The position numbers and the translations under genes were made by a program. From SAR202 cluster bacterium bin127 (lineage in GTDB: Bacteria > Chloroflexota > Dehalococcoidia > Lucifugimonadales > Lucifugimonadaceae), in the NCBI GenBank assembly GCA_002239045.1, contig MPNN01000004.1:245971-309970 (forward strand): a stretch of 64,000 bases of DNA, written 5' to 3'. The notes under the pieces are model-generated. The model ran no database searches, was not told where the DNA came from, and saw only the letters and a program-made list of their open reading frames with translations. This document shows positions 1 through 8,824 of this stretch, in pieces. The stretch's first letter is position 1. Each line of letters begins with the position of its first letter.

Positions 1-227
1 TGATCGATCGCGGCTAGCGTCTCTTCGAAGGTTGGTTGGTCGATGTCTGCCTGAAGGCGCGCCCACACCATGGCAGTCGCGGCGATGGCGGAGAGTATGA
101 GCAGAGTCCCGGCGGTGATGGCTTCGATTGATCGGGCTCGTTGAGGCCCGGGATCGGCCTCCGCCTTCAAGGACCAACTATTCAAATCAGTTCGCCAACG
201 ATTGTTTATCGACGACGACATGGCCAT
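1..227 (-). CDS. Partial membrane protein, cut by window edge
   Basis: The reading frame is open from an ATG at 227 (a second in-frame ATG at 221) to the left edge, so only the first 75 residues are seen. A hydrophilic N-terminus rich in Asn, Arg and Ser is followed by one clear hydrophobic segment at about residues 37-55 (motif TLLILSAIAATAMVW). After it comes a charged stretch with Asp and Glu. This suggests a protein with one N-terminal membrane anchor and an extracytoplasmic domain beyond the window. There is no obvious Shine-Dalgarno sequence. It lies upstream-to-downstream of pyrE on the same strand, 93 bp away. I do not recognise the family. Confidence 0.55.
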   Translation of the reverse strand, partial: MAMSSSINNRWRTDLNSWSLKAEADPGPQRARSIEAITAGTLLILSAIAATAMVWARLQADIDQPTFEETLAAID

Positions 228-319
228 CTCGGTTGGTTCGCGATTTTAGGGTCAACAGAATCCTAGTCACGTGTTAAGCGAAAATGTGACCACGGTTGCT
301 CAATGTCCCAAATTCGACC

Positions 320-1057
320 CTATGTGGTTACGAGCAATTCTTCTTTCTCTTCATGGTGGGACGGAATACTAAAGCCGAAGGGTTCAACATTGACCGGTGT
401 GCCAGCTACTGTCTGGGTCGCGGTTGTAGAGAACCACTTACGTATCTTTTCTTCGTCGACAGTGATTTCGTCCTCATGTCTGACGAGGATGTTGAAAAGC
501 GGAATGTTTTTTTCCTCGAGGGCTGCGCTTCCACCCTGTTGGCGATCTAATATGCACATCGCGACCCTGAAAGTAGCTTGTCTGTCTTCAAGGGTTTTGA
601 TCGCCTCAAGCAGGGACTGACCCGTTGAAATAGTATCGTCGTATACCGCTACGGTTGCCCCATCGTTGAATTGGCCTTCAATCTGTTGGTACATACCGTG
701 TTGCTTGGATTCTCGGCGCACGAAAAAGCCTGCGAAATCTTTGCGTTGCTGATAAGCGAGCAATGCCAGTCCGCCGAGAATTGGGACTGCCCCAACTGCC
801 GGACCACCGAAATATCGCAACTTATTGCTGTACAGAACGTTCAAGAAAAGTCGCGAAATGATCTCGACGCATTCAGGGTCGACAGACAACAGTCGTCCGT
901 CAAAGTAGACACGCGACATTTGACCAGATGAAAGTGTGAACTCGCCGGATTGCACTGCGCCCAAACTCTTGGCCCGGGCCAAGAGGGCCTTTGCACTATT
1001 CAAAGCGTCGTCGACACACATCGTCGTACTCATATGTTGATCCGTTTCCGTGCTCAT
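320..1057 (-). CDS. pyrE: Orotate phosphoribosyltransferase
   Basis: Transfers the phosphoribosyl group of PRPP to orotate to give OMP, the fifth step of pyrimidine synthesis, in the cytoplasm. From the ATG at 1057 the protein has 245 residues, close to the family length. Seen in it: the N-terminal FTLSSGQMSRVYFDGR block (residues 40-55), the catalytic-loop equivalent VRRESKQHG (113-121), and the PRPP-binding loop VAVYDDTISTGQS (136-148), where DDTISTG replaces the more usual DVVTTGG. The frame is open further upstream to 1204 but that extension has no family character, and 1033 is another possible start. No other pyr gene is adjacent. The slightly divergent PRPP loop leaves room for a related phosphoribosyltransferase. 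Confidence 0.85.
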   Translation of the reverse strand: MSTETDQHMSTTMCVDDALNSAKALLARAKSLGAVQSGEFTLSSGQMSRVYFDGRLLSVDPECVEIISRLFLNVLYSNKLRYFGGPAVGAVPILGGLALLAYQQRKDFAGFFVRRESKQHGMYQQIEGQFNDGATVAVYDDTISTGQSLLEAIKTLEDRQATFRVAMCILDRQQGGSAALEEKNIPLFNILVRHEDEITVDEEKIRKWFSTTATQTVAGTPVNVEPFGFSIPSHHEEKEELLVTT

Positions 1058-1705
1058 TGGCTTACTCGTTTTGAGATACTTACGATCATTCACTTGGTTG
1101 TGGTACAGATTACGGTGGTTCTCGAGCGATTGGATTGCGACCGGCTCGCGTTCGCCGATGCGTTCGGAGATATTCCAGGATGGACCGCGTTGAGGTGACC
1201 CCAAGGGCGGTTGACGTTGAGGTCAACAGATCGCATCGCAACGGTGTGTGTGCTAATCATCGCTTCATCGCAGATGCTTCGCAGTGCGCCACTGAAAACG
1301 CAAAAGTGATCGGCGTTTTCGCCCGTTTGACGCTCAGAAGATGTCTTGAGTGTGCGTCTGCTGGGCGGTGGCTGCGTTATCGGTTCCTCCTGAATCCGTT
1401 GACGCATTGGAAAGAAAGCTATCAAGGCGTTAACGGTTGGTGCTATAGGTTACCATGCAATTGCGAACGTGAATTTGTCGAGCGAATCGTAGTTCTTTGG
1501 TTGAGATGCTATGGCACCTCAAGGATTGTTCACGAGTCAAAGTGCGCTTCAAGCTGATCTGGGAATTCGATTGAGTTTCCCATCAAGATCCTTGTATCAA
1601 GTTGGCCACACCCAACGAAACGCGTTCTTTGAATCGGACGATTCTAGTCACGGCGGGCAACAAATATTTATTGGTATGTTCCACAGATACGGATCAGAGG
1701 TCTTC
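1058..1705. other. Gene-poor stretch between nadD and pyrE
   Basis: About 650 bases without a convincing gene. Open frames exist on both strands (the longest, 1135-1557 plus, has 140 codons) but their translations are rich in Arg, Cys and Trp without domain pattern and overlap the leader of pyrE. The promoter of pyrE must lie here. I see no strong terminator or repeat. Confidence 0.5.
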
Positions 1706-2314
1706 TCAACCCGACGTCGGCATGGCAGGTTGGCGGTGGTACAACCTTGATTCGATGATAAATTCATGTACGCCTGTCGGTACTTGTCGACTAGCAACGG
1801 TAGCTTTTCCCCGAGCGTATAGTGCCCGGATTTCCGAGGCGCTGATATCGACCATAGGCCCAGGAATCGTGATCGTGTCGGCCGGTAACGGCAACTCGGT
1901 ATCGAGAGTCGCTCCGGGTCGTTGGATGACCGCGAAGGTGCAAGATTGAGCAAGTTCGTCGTAGCGGTGCCAGCGATGCAGCGTCGCCGCGGCGTCGGAC
2001 CCAACAGCGAGAATGTAGTCGAATTCGTCACCGTGGGCTTGCCGTAGGTCGCGGATTGTGTCGAGAGAGAAGGTCGTGCCCTCGCGGATGGCGTCGACAT
2101 CGGACACCTCGATCCTAGTCTCGCTTGCGGTGGCCAATTCAACCATCCGCAAGCGTTCTGTGGGCGATGCTACCGGTGGGCGGTCTCGGAGCCATGGCTT
2201 TCCGGCAGGAACCATCAAGACTTGGGCGGGGCCGAGTTCGTCGCGCAGGCAGCGTGCGATGGCGATGTGGCCGTTGTGAACTGGGTCGAACGTGCCACCA
2301 AATATGACAATCAA
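1706..2314 (-). CDS. nadD: Nicotinate-nucleotide adenylyltransferase
   Basis: Adenylates nicotinate mononucleotide to deamido-NAD, a shared step of NAD synthesis. The nucleotidyltransferase signature GGTFDPVHNGH with its HxGH motif is at residues 6-16 when counted from a TTG at 2314, and the second motif DISASEIR lies near the C-terminus. About 202 residues is the usual size. The frame stays open to an ATG at 2392, but that extension is only the end of obg plus a translated palindromic repeat (SREGGNLG), so TTG 2314 is the more likely start. It follows obg by about 56 bp on the same strand, a common obg-nadD arrangement. Confidence 0.9.
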   Translation of the reverse strand: MIVIFGGTFDPVHNGHIAIARCLRDELGPAQVLMVPAGKPWLRDRPPVASPTERLRMVELATASETRIEVSDVDAIREGTTFSLDTIRDLRQAHGDEFDYILAVGSDAAATLHRWHRYDELAQSCTFAVIQRPGATLDTELPLPADTITIPGPMVDISASEIRALYARGKATVASRQVPTGVHEFIIESRLYHRQPAMPTSG

Positions 2315-2339
2315 GCGGCTGTTTTTGCTTTTCCCGAGG

Positions 2340-2363
2340 TTCCCGCCTTCGCGGGAATGACGG
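2340..2363 (-). repeat. Palindromic dispersed repeat (R1 family), short copy
   Basis: The bases TTCCCGCCTTCGCGGGAA form a hairpin followed by TGACGG. It is a short copy of the repeat family seen more fully at 34912, 57846, 60395, 62098, 62269 and 62521. It sits exactly between the obg stop and the nadD coding start, so it is transcribed within the operon. Confidence 0.75.
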
Positions 2364-2370
2364 TCTCCGT

Positions 2371-3702
2371 TCAATGCCACTCGAACTCCCATTCGCCGAC
2401 CAAGATCACATCCCCCTCCTTCGCCCCGGCGCGTCGCAGGGCGTTGGTTACGTTCATGCGCTCGAGACGCTGGTGATACTGGACGAGCGCGTCCCAGTTG
2501 TCGAGATTTGAGCCGAGGGCGAGTCTCACGGCGCGGTCGTGAACGATTCGGAATTTGTTGGCTCCGGCGCGTACGACCATCTTCGGATTGCCGCCGCGGG
2601 TTTGGAAGACCGGGAGATTGTCGTTTTCTAGAGGGTCGTCGCCTTCTAGATGGTTTGGACTCAAGGCCGCCTCGGAAGATCTGATTTGCGCTTTGCGGAT
2701 GTCGGCCAAGCGGTAGGAAACTGCCGCGACGAGTTCATCGATACCTAGCCGCGTCGCGGCTGAGATGAAGTAGATCGGTGTATCTGCGCCTACTGCGGCA
2801 CGTACTTCGACTTCGATTTCATCGCGCAACAATTCGACTTCCTCAAGGTCAAGTTTGTTCACTACGATGATCTGCGGAGTTCGAGCCAAGCGCGCGTCGA
2901 AGGCGTCCAACTCGTGGTTGATAGTGCGAATTCGCTCGCCGGGCTCGCCTTCGCTGCCGTCGACGATGTGGACCAGAAGCCGTGTGCGTTGCATGTGCTT
3001 TAGGAACTCGTGGCCGAGACCGATACCTTCAGAAGCGCCCTCGATCAACCCGGGGATGTCGACCGCTGCGAATGCGTCGATACCATGTTCCACGATTCCG
3101 AGAACTGGTTCGAGAGTGGTGAAGGGGTAGTCTGCGATCTTGGGGCGTGCGGCGCTGATGGCGGTTAGGAGGCTGGACTTTCCGGCGTTTGGCATGCCAA
3201 CGAGACCGACGTCGGCGAGGATCTTTAAATTCAATCGGAGTTTAACGGTCTCGCCGTCTTCACCAGCTTCGGCGAGCAGCGGCTCACGATTAACCGATGT
3301 GACGAATGCTGCGTTCCCCTGCCCGCCTCGGCCGCCGATCGCTACCTCGAGTCGTTGTCCAGGTCGAACCAGATCACCCAGAAATGTCTCGGGTTCGCCC
3401 GAACGTTCGCCGATTTGCCATACTTCGGTGCCGACGGGCACGGTGACATCGACATGATTGCCGTTGGCGCCGTGCCGTTTGTTGCGTGCGCCGTGTCCGC
3501 CGTTACCGGCGATGAAATGTCGTCGCCAGCGGAACTTGAGCAGCGTGTTGAGCGAGGGATCTGCGACTAGGGCGACCGATCCGCCGTTACCACCGTTGCC
3601 GCCAGCTGGTCCACCCAACGGCCGCAAAGCCTCCCGCAGAAACATCGCCATGCCTCTGCCACCGTTGCCAGCCCGAGCTTCGATGTTGGCTTCATCAATC
3701 AT
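2371..3702 (-). CDS. obg: Obg family GTPase
   Basis: Ribosome-associated GTPase involved in 50S assembly and stress control. The 443-residue protein shows the whole Obg layout: the glycine-rich Obg fold at residues 1-158 (for example GGPAGGNGGNGGSV), the G domain with G1 GMPNAGKSS (169-177), G3 DIPG (215-218), G4 NKLD (282-285) and a G5-like SAA, and a C-terminal OCT domain from about 365 (motif NPKMVVRAG, then a Trp/Glu-rich end). Length and domain order match the family. It is the first gene of the obg-nadD operon. Nothing unusual is seen in the key residues. Confidence 0.97.
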   Translation of the reverse strand: MIDEANIEARAGNGGRGMAMFLREALRPLGGPAGGNGGNGGSVALVADPSLNTLLKFRWRRHFIAGNGGHGARNKRHGANGNHVDVTVPVGTEVWQIGERSGEPETFLGDLVRPGQRLEVAIGGRGGQGNAAFVTSVNREPLLAEAGEDGETVKLRLNLKILADVGLVGMPNAGKSSLLTAISAARPKIADYPFTTLEPVLGIVEHGIDAFAAVDIPGLIEGASEGIGLGHEFLKHMQRTRLLVHIVDGSEGEPGERIRTINHELDAFDARLARTPQIIVVNKLDLEEVELLRDEIEVEVRAAVGADTPIYFISAATRLGIDELVAAVSYRLADIRKAQIRSSEAALSPNHLEGDDPLENDNLPVFQTRGGNPKMVVRAGANKFRIVHDRAVRLALGSNLDNWDALVQYHQRLERMNVTNALRRAGAKEGDVILVGEWEFEWH

Positions 3703-3739
3703 GCCGCGATTCTAATGTGCGAGCAATGATGGGCGTGAC

Positions 3740-4171
3740 TTAGGCGGTTCTACCCATCAAATTGAGGAAGCCTTCCTGGACGAAATCGCGATCGGTGGTG
3801 ACGACTTCACTGATGCCTTCGCGGCGCATGATGGTCATTCCGATGCAATCGACCATGCTGTATCGCTTGTCGAGACGTTGCTCGTACAGGTCTAGGGCGG
3901 TCGTGTAAACCGAAAGATCAACGTTTTCGACGATATATTTGCCGTCGCGAAGCGTGGTTCGGATAAACCTCGCGACCAACTTTCTGGTTTCGGATCCGCG
4001 CCGGCTGAAGTGGGCGAGGAATTCGTTGATTACGTCCCACGGAAGCGCGAGACGTACACGCTCGTCACTCCGAAACGCGGAAAGAAGCCGATGAGCCGTC
4101 AAGGATAAACCGTCGTTCGGATCGAAGAGTGCGATCAAAAAGCCGGTATCGACGTAGATTATTCTTCCCAT
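3740..4171 (-). CDS. PIN-domain ribonuclease, VapC-like toxin
   Basis: A 143-residue PIN protein, probably a Mg-dependent RNase toxin. The acidic residues expected for the active site are visible: D8 in YVDTGF, E50 in VINEF, D108 in SMVDC, and D127/D129 in TTDRDF. I chose the ATG at 4171 because the family begins right at the first beta strand (IIYVDTGFL); the frame is open to 4273 but that part is the antisense-like extension over the upstream gene. It overlaps the preceding gene by 13 bases, the tight coupling typical of toxin-antitoxin pairs. The substrate is unknown. Confidence 0.88.
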   Translation of the reverse strand: MGRIIYVDTGFLIALFDPNDGLSLTAHRLLSAFRSDERVRLALPWDVINEFLAHFSRRGSETRKLVARFIRTTLRDGKYIVENVDLSVYTTALDLYEQRLDKRYSMVDCIGMTIMRREGISEVVTTDRDFVQEGFLNLMGRTA

Positions 4172-4533
4172 GGATATTTGTCGCGTTTTGGAAAACCGTA
4201 GAGGTAATGTTTGTAGTTGAGCGAACCATCGTGCGGCATCGCGTCGATCTCTTCCTGGGGAATGATCGACCACATCACCTTAACTAACCCAAGGAGGTCT
4301 CCCGGCAGAAACTCGCCGTCGCGTACGAAAACGTGGTCGATGTCCGGGAGCCGTGCTTCAAGCGTCTCAAGCGCGACGTATCCGTCCTCGTTGACTTCGT
4401 ACTCGCCCGAGTTGACGTCGATGACGACCCATTGACCGTTGAGCGCATCACCGATTTCGTCCTTGATGCGCCGGTGATACATCTTCTCGGCGAGTGCTAT
4501 GGCTGATGTGTAGGGAATTTTCTCGGAGGACAT
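4159..4533 (-). CDS. Partner (likely antitoxin) of the PIN toxin
   Basis: A 124-residue protein from the ATG at 4533 (open frame continues to 4635). Its middle holds a recognisable small domain: YHRRIKDEI, then WVVIDVNSGEYEV, then ALETLEARLPDID. The same domain occurs at 42390-42671 next to an aspartic protease. In other bacteria this domain is commonly found upstream of retropepsin-like proteases or PIN proteins. The C-terminal 40 residues (ending KYPWEE) are specific to this copy and may bind the toxin. No DNA-binding fold is evident, so calling it an antitoxin rests on the 13-base overlap and gene order. Confidence 0.65.
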   Translation of the reverse strand: MSSEKIPYTSAIALAEKMYHRRIKDEIGDALNGQWVVIDVNSGEYEVNEDGYVALETLEARLPDIDHVFVRDGEFLPGDLLGLVKVMWSIIPQEEIDAMPHDGSLNYKHYLYGFPKRDKYPWEE

Positions 4534-4745
4534 CAAGTGCCTCGTAACGTGACTTAATCGGTGGTCAGATTCTATCGCATCAGAGTTTGGTCGTGAGTAC
4601 ACCACGTGGGCCCCGTTGATGATCGACGGTTTCACGAGGGGATTCTACTGTTTGCGCGAATATCGAATAACATATTGGCGATGCGAGACGTGCGCGCATC
4701 TTGAATGTGATGTCGAATATCACTTAAATCAGGGGAGCAGTTGAG

Positions 4746-5738
4746 TTGGAGAATGTTAGCAAGGAAAAATTGGTGCAGATGCTGGAGCGGATGTGGTTGA
4801 TACGCCATTTCGAAGTGCGGGTCATGGAGGTGCATGCGGCGGGTGAGTTCACCGGTGCGGCACATCCTTACATTGGCGAGGAAGCGGTGGCGGTGGGAGC
4901 ATGTGCAGCACTCGAGGACACCGACTACATCGCGGGCAACCACCGCTCGCATGGTCACCCACTTGCCAAGGGTGGCAGCGTAAAGCGCGCGATGGCGGAG
5001 CTTTACGGACGCGTCGACGGCTACTGCAAGGGGAAGGGCGGTTCGATGCACTTGGCGGACTTCTCGATCGGCATCTTGGGCGAATCGGGGATTGTCGCCT
5101 CTTCTGTTCCGGTGGCCACGGGAGCCGCGTTGGCGGCGAAGATCCGGGGCGAAGACTTTGTCTCAATGGTGTTCTTCGGTGATGGTGCTTCGAATCAAGG
5201 AGCGTGTCACGAATCGATGAACCTCGCCGCGCTGTGGAGCCTTCCGGTCATCTTCCTTTGCGAGAACAACCAGTTCGCGGTGACCACTTCGTATCACGAC
5301 TCGGTATCGGTTGAGCACATTTCTGATCGCGCGGCTGCATACAACATGCCCGGTGTCTTGGTCGATGGGCAAGACGCCGTTGCGATGTATGAGGCGACGC
5401 GTGAGGCGGTGGCAAGAGGTCGAGCCGGCGAAGGGCCGACGTTGATCGAAGCGCTAACCTATCGCTACGAGGAGCATTCGCTAGGTCTTGGTCGGGTCCG
5501 TCGGGGCGAGTACCGAACCCAGGGCCAGATCGACGAGTGGCGCGAACGGGACCCGATAGACGTTTTAGAACACACTCTCACTACGCAGGGTATTCTTACA
5601 AGGGAAGAGTGCGACGCCATATCAAAAGCGAAGGCGGACGAGGTTGATGAAGCGGTAGAATTCGCTCGCAACAGTCCGTATCCGGAACCTGAAGAACTTT
5701 ATGACGACATGTGGGCGGACCCGATTCCACTACCCTGA
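4746..5738 (+). CDS. Thiamine-dependent 2-oxoacid/acetoin dehydrogenase E1 alpha subunit
   Basis: Alpha subunit of a heterotetrameric E1 that decarboxylates a 2-oxoacid (pyruvate or branched chain) or acetoin with thiamine diphosphate. The 330-residue protein has the ThDP motif starting FFGDGASNQG (143-152) and ending CENN (172-175). It also has the N-terminal HPYIGEEAVAVG and RSHGH blocks of the family. The start is a TTG at 4746 with AGGGGAG eight bases upstream. The beta subunit follows at 5830, 91 bp later. No E2 or E3 gene is nearby, so substrate and partner complex cannot be decided from the sequence. Confidence 0.9.
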   Translation: MENVSKEKLVQMLERMWLIRHFEVRVMEVHAAGEFTGAAHPYIGEEAVAVGACAALEDTDYIAGNHRSHGHPLAKGGSVKRAMAELYGRVDGYCKGKGGSMHLADFSIGILGESGIVASSVPVATGAALAAKIRGEDFVSMVFFGDGASNQGACHESMNLAALWSLPVIFLCENNQFAVTTSYHDSVSVEHISDRAAAYNMPGVLVDGQDAVAMYEATREAVARGRAGEGPTLIEALTYRYEEHSLGLGRVRRGEYRTQGQIDEWRERDPIDVLEHTLTTQGILTREECDAISKAKADEVDEAVEFARNSPYPEPEELYDDMWADPIPLP

Positions 5739-5829
5739 TCGACCTGCAACGCTCCTTATTGAAGCGTATGTTTAATCGGGACCAATCAACTACCGAACAG
5801 TCAAGTTAGAGATAGAGACCAGCATCAAA

Positions 5830-6804
5830 ATGGCATCCACAGCGATCTATGTAGAAGCGATCAACCAAGCGATCATGGAAGAAATGGAACGCGACCAGAG
5901 CGTGTTCATCATGGGCGAAGACATCCGACGTTCCGTTTACGGCGCGACGGCGGGTCTACTTGACAAATATGGCGAGAATCGCGTTCTCGACACACCGCTC
6001 TCCGAAAATGGTTTCTTTGGCGCAGCCATCGGGGCTTCATTAGTGGGTATGCGGCCGATTGTTGAGACGTTGACCAGTTTCATGTGGGTTGCGATGGACC
6101 AGCTCGTCAGCCAGGCGGCCAAGATGCGATACATGTTTGGCGGTCAGGCAACTTTGCCGGTTGTGTATCGAGCGACGATGTTCTATGGCGGAGGTTCGGC
6201 GGCCCACCACTCGGATCGTTCATACCCGATGTTCATGAACATGCCGGGGTTCAAAATTCTCGTTCCGGCAACGCCGCGCGATGCCAAGGGACTGCTGAAG
6301 ACCGCGATTCGTGACAACGACCCGTGCATCGTCTTCGAGGACGGCACGTTGGGAGGCGCGACTGGCGAGGTTGAGGAGGGCGATGCGGCACTGGTGCCGT
6401 TCGGAGTTGCGGATGTTCCGCGGTCCGGTTCAGATGTAACCGTAGTCGCAATTGCGGGCGCGGTTCCGATGGCTCTGAGGGCGGCCGAGGAGTTGGAAGA
6501 AGATGGCGTCTCAGTTGAGGTGATCGATCCCCGCACACTGGTGCCTTTGGACAAATCGACGATCTTGGAGTCGGTCGCGAAGACTGGTCGTCTGGTGATC
6601 GCGGATCCGGCGCACAAGGTATGCAGCGCGGCGTCTGAGATCGCATCCATCGTCTCACAGGAGGGATTCTGGGATTTGCAGGCCCCGATTATGAAGGTGG
6701 CCGCGGAACAGGTTCACATCCCTTACACTCCGGTTCTGGAGCGGCTGGTGTACCCGTCTTCGGAGAAGATCGCCGACGCGGTTCGGGTCACCTTGGAGGA
6801 CTAG
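5830..6804 (+). CDS. 2-oxoacid/acetoin dehydrogenase E1 beta subunit
   Basis: Beta subunit partner of the gene before it. The 324-residue protein carries the transketolase pyrimidine-binding domain in the first half (VFIMGEDI, LDTPLSENGFFGAAIG with the conserved Glu that activates ThDP, SQAAKMRYMFGG) and the transketolase C-terminal domain in the second half (VTVVAIAGAVPMAL, VIDPRTLVPLD). Length and order match AcoB/PdhB. The asparagine and two phenylalanines after the Glu differ from the common EAAIVG sequence. A Fur-family gene starts three bases after its stop, so the three genes are probably one transcript. Confidence 0.92.
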   Translation: MASTAIYVEAINQAIMEEMERDQSVFIMGEDIRRSVYGATAGLLDKYGENRVLDTPLSENGFFGAAIGASLVGMRPIVETLTSFMWVAMDQLVSQAAKMRYMFGGQATLPVVYRATMFYGGGSAAHHSDRSYPMFMNMPGFKILVPATPRDAKGLLKTAIRDNDPCIVFEDGTLGGATGEVEEGDAALVPFGVADVPRSGSDVTVVAIAGAVPMALRAAEELEEDGVSVEVIDPRTLVPLDKSTILESVAKTGRLVIADPAHKVCSAASEIASIVSQEGFWDLQAPIMKVAAEQVHIPYTPVLERLVYPSSEKIADAVRVTLED

Positions 6805-6807
6805 TTC

Positions 6808-7275
6808 ATGCCGAGAACGCCAGAATCGATAGTTACGGCGTTAGTCAATAGAAACGCTCGGGTTACGGCTCCGCGGCGCGAGATCATCGAATGTATCTCG
6901 AACGTTCCTCGCACTTTTACGGCCGAAGATATCTGCGGCCAACTCTCGCACATTGGCCGCGCCACTGTGTATCGCACGCTCAAAATACTTCAGGATGCGG
7001 ACATCATATGCAAGGTAGTGATGCCGGGCGATGAGATGGCGTACAGCGTATCCGCGGACTTGGATTTGGAAACCGGAGCGTCAATGATGCCGGCGCATCA
7101 TCACCATGCTGTGTGCACGGTCTGCACCGCGGTTCGCTACTTCAACGCCGAGGCAATCGAGAAGGCGATTGATGCGCTAAGCGGATCGGTTCGGGGTGTG
7201 ATGGGCGAGATAATCAATCATCGCATCGAGGTGTACGACATTTGTCCGCGGTGTGTAGCTGAAAGCGACGAATGA
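6808..7275 (+). CDS. Fur/Zur-family metalloregulator
   Basis: A 155-residue member of the ferric uptake regulator family. The winged-helix part covers residues 1-83 (RATVYRTLKIL is the recognition helix region). The metal sites are clear: a four-His cluster HHHH at 97-100 followed by C103 and C106, and a C-terminal CPRC (C146, C149) for a structural zinc. It follows the E1 beta gene by three bases and precedes a zinc-type CDF exporter. With the znu importer 6 kb away, Zur is the most likely role, but Fur or PerR specificity cannot be excluded from sequence alone. Candidate operators are described at 16345-16379. Confidence 0.88.
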   Translation: MPRTPESIVTALVNRNARVTAPRREIIECISNVPRTFTAEDICGQLSHIGRATVYRTLKILQDADIICKVVMPGDEMAYSVSADLDLETGASMMPAHHHHAVCTVCTAVRYFNAEAIEKAIDALSGSVRGVMGEIINHRIEVYDICPRCVAESDE

Positions 7276-7429
7276 ACGCAAACATTTCATTAGAATACGA
7301 TTCAATACGCACACCAATCCGAAACAACACATAAAATACCGAGATATTGTCGGTAGATCCAATGAAGAGACGATCGGTTCGGCGGATGATTGACATTTCC
7401 GCACTAGATTAAACTGAGCGCGACGAATA

Positions 7430-8656
7430 GTGCATACACCTTCAACGAAAGAACCGGACGAAGAAGCCGTTCAGCACCATGGTCACGGTGAGCATGGTCA
7501 TTCTGACCATTCTCACGACGATCACCACCATTCGGGTCACTCGCATGGTTCACACGACCACGGTGAACATGATCACGACCATTCCGATCATTCTCACGGT
7601 CATGACCACGACGATCACGACCACTCCGATCATGATCACGACCACTCGGATGATTCACACGGTCATGACGACCACGGTCACGGTCATGACGACCATGATC
7701 ACGGGCACCACGGACACGACCACGACCATGACCACGATTTCCGTGAAGCGGGTCGTCGCAGCTTAGTAATTTCGCTGATATTGATCGGCGGATTTATGAT
7801 CGCCGAGTTGATCGGCGGTATCTTGTCGGGAAGCCTTGCGTTGTTGGCTGACGCCGGTCACATGGTTACTGACGCCATGGCGATCGCGCTCGCGTTGCTC
7901 GCTTTGTGGATCGGCGATCGTGTTGAAGACGCATCGCGTACATATGGGTTTCGGCGTGCTGAGGTCCTTGCGGCGTTAATCAATGCGTTGTCGCTATGGA
8001 TCATCGTGGCGTGGATCTTCTTTGAGGCATATCACCGTTTCCGCGGGATCGAGGAGACACACATCGACGGGCCATTGATGTTGGTCATAGGTACGTTGGG
8101 TCTGATTGTCAACATAGCTGCGGCATGGATATTGCACCGGAATTCCGAGCACAGTTTGAACGTCGAAGGTGCATTTTGGCACGTTATGGGCGACTTGATG
8201 GGTTCGGTCGGGGTTGTGATATCGGGAATCGTGATCATTACGACCGATTGGGTGTTGATCGACCCGATCCTTAGCGTTCTAATTGGCGTGCTGATACTTT
8301 GGAGTAGCTGGGGCCTGGCCAAGAAGGTGTTTGTGGTGTTATTGGAAGGCGTTCCGAAGCACATCGACGTTGAGCGTTTGTGCGGCGAATTGGAGGATCT
8401 GCCGGGTGTCACTCTTGTTCATGACGTCCACGTTTGGACGATCGCATCGGGCTACGAATCGATGACGGCTCACGTTCTGGTCGACCCGGAGTTGAGCAAA
8501 GAGGACACAGATTCGTTGTTGCGGCAAATCAGGGATATCGCTAGAGACGATCATCAGATTCACCACCTCACGGTGCAGATTGAACAGACATTATCGGGTT
8601 GCACCGAAAATCATCTGGTCAGCTACTTGCTGGCTAGGGCGCGGCAGAGTTTTTAA
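7430..8656 (+). CDS. CDF-family zinc/cation exporter with long His-rich N-terminus
   Basis: Cation diffusion facilitator that exports Zn2+ (or Cd2+, Co2+) by proton exchange in the cytoplasmic membrane. Start is GTG at 7430. Residues 15-103 are almost only His, Asp, Ser and Gly (runs of HDH and HSDH), much longer than in most bacterial CzcD or ZitB proteins. Six membrane segments follow from residue 111. The transport site is seen as HxxxD pairs at H144/D148 and H251/D255. A cytoplasmic C-terminal domain (about 305-408, HDVHVWTI) completes the fold. It probably works opposite to the znuABC importer; the Fur-family gene just upstream is a plausible regulator. Confidence 0.93.
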   Translation: MHTPSTKEPDEEAVQHHGHGEHGHSDHSHDDHHHSGHSHGSHDHGEHDHDHSDHSHGHDHDDHDHSDHDHDHSDDSHGHDDHGHGHDDHDHGHHGHDHDHDHDFREAGRRSLVISLILIGGFMIAELIGGILSGSLALLADAGHMVTDAMAIALALLALWIGDRVEDASRTYGFRRAEVLAALINALSLWIIVAWIFFEAYHRFRGIEETHIDGPLMLVIGTLGLIVNIAAAWILHRNSEHSLNVEGAFWHVMGDLMGSVGVVISGIVIITTDWVLIDPILSVLIGVLILWSSWGLAKKVFVVLLEGVPKHIDVERLCGELEDLPGVTLVHDVHVWTIASGYESMTAHVLVDPELSKEDTDSLLRQIRDIARDDHQIHHLTVQIEQTLSGCTENHLVSYLLARARQSF

Positions 8657-8728
8657 CCGCACAACTTGGGTCTGACGGAAGCTGGGTTCCGAGCGGTTAA
8701 CCGGAAACGCGTCAATTCAACAACAAAA

Positions 8729-8751
8729 AAAGGCACCATCTAGGTGCCTTT
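8729..8751. terminator. Bidirectional Rho-independent terminator
   Basis: Perfect 9-bp stem AAAGGCACC / GGTGCCTTT with a 5-base loop. A run of seven A lies on the left side (T on the minus strand) and TTT on the right. It sits between the convergent CDF exporter and His-rich peptide genes, so it can end both transcripts. Confidence 0.85.
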
Positions 8752-8824
8752 CTGCTTCGTGTTCTTGGCGCTAGATGACCTGCCGGACTCGATGCTCTGG
8801 CAGGTCACCTAACGTAGATCGAAG

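Noticed and set aside
320..1204. Longer PyrE starting at 1204
   Set aside because: The extra 49 residues have no counterpart in the family and no good ribosome binding site.
7293..7303. GAATACGATTC as a Zur/Fur box before the exporter
   Set aside because: Only a 4-bp inverted pair, single copy, different from the znuA motif, and 127 bases from the start codon; too weak to call.
7470..7735. Possible CRISPR or tandem DNA repeat
   Set aside because: It is the coding sequence for the His/Asp-rich tail of the CDF exporter; there are no regular repeats with unique spacers. No CRISPR array is seen anywhere in the window.
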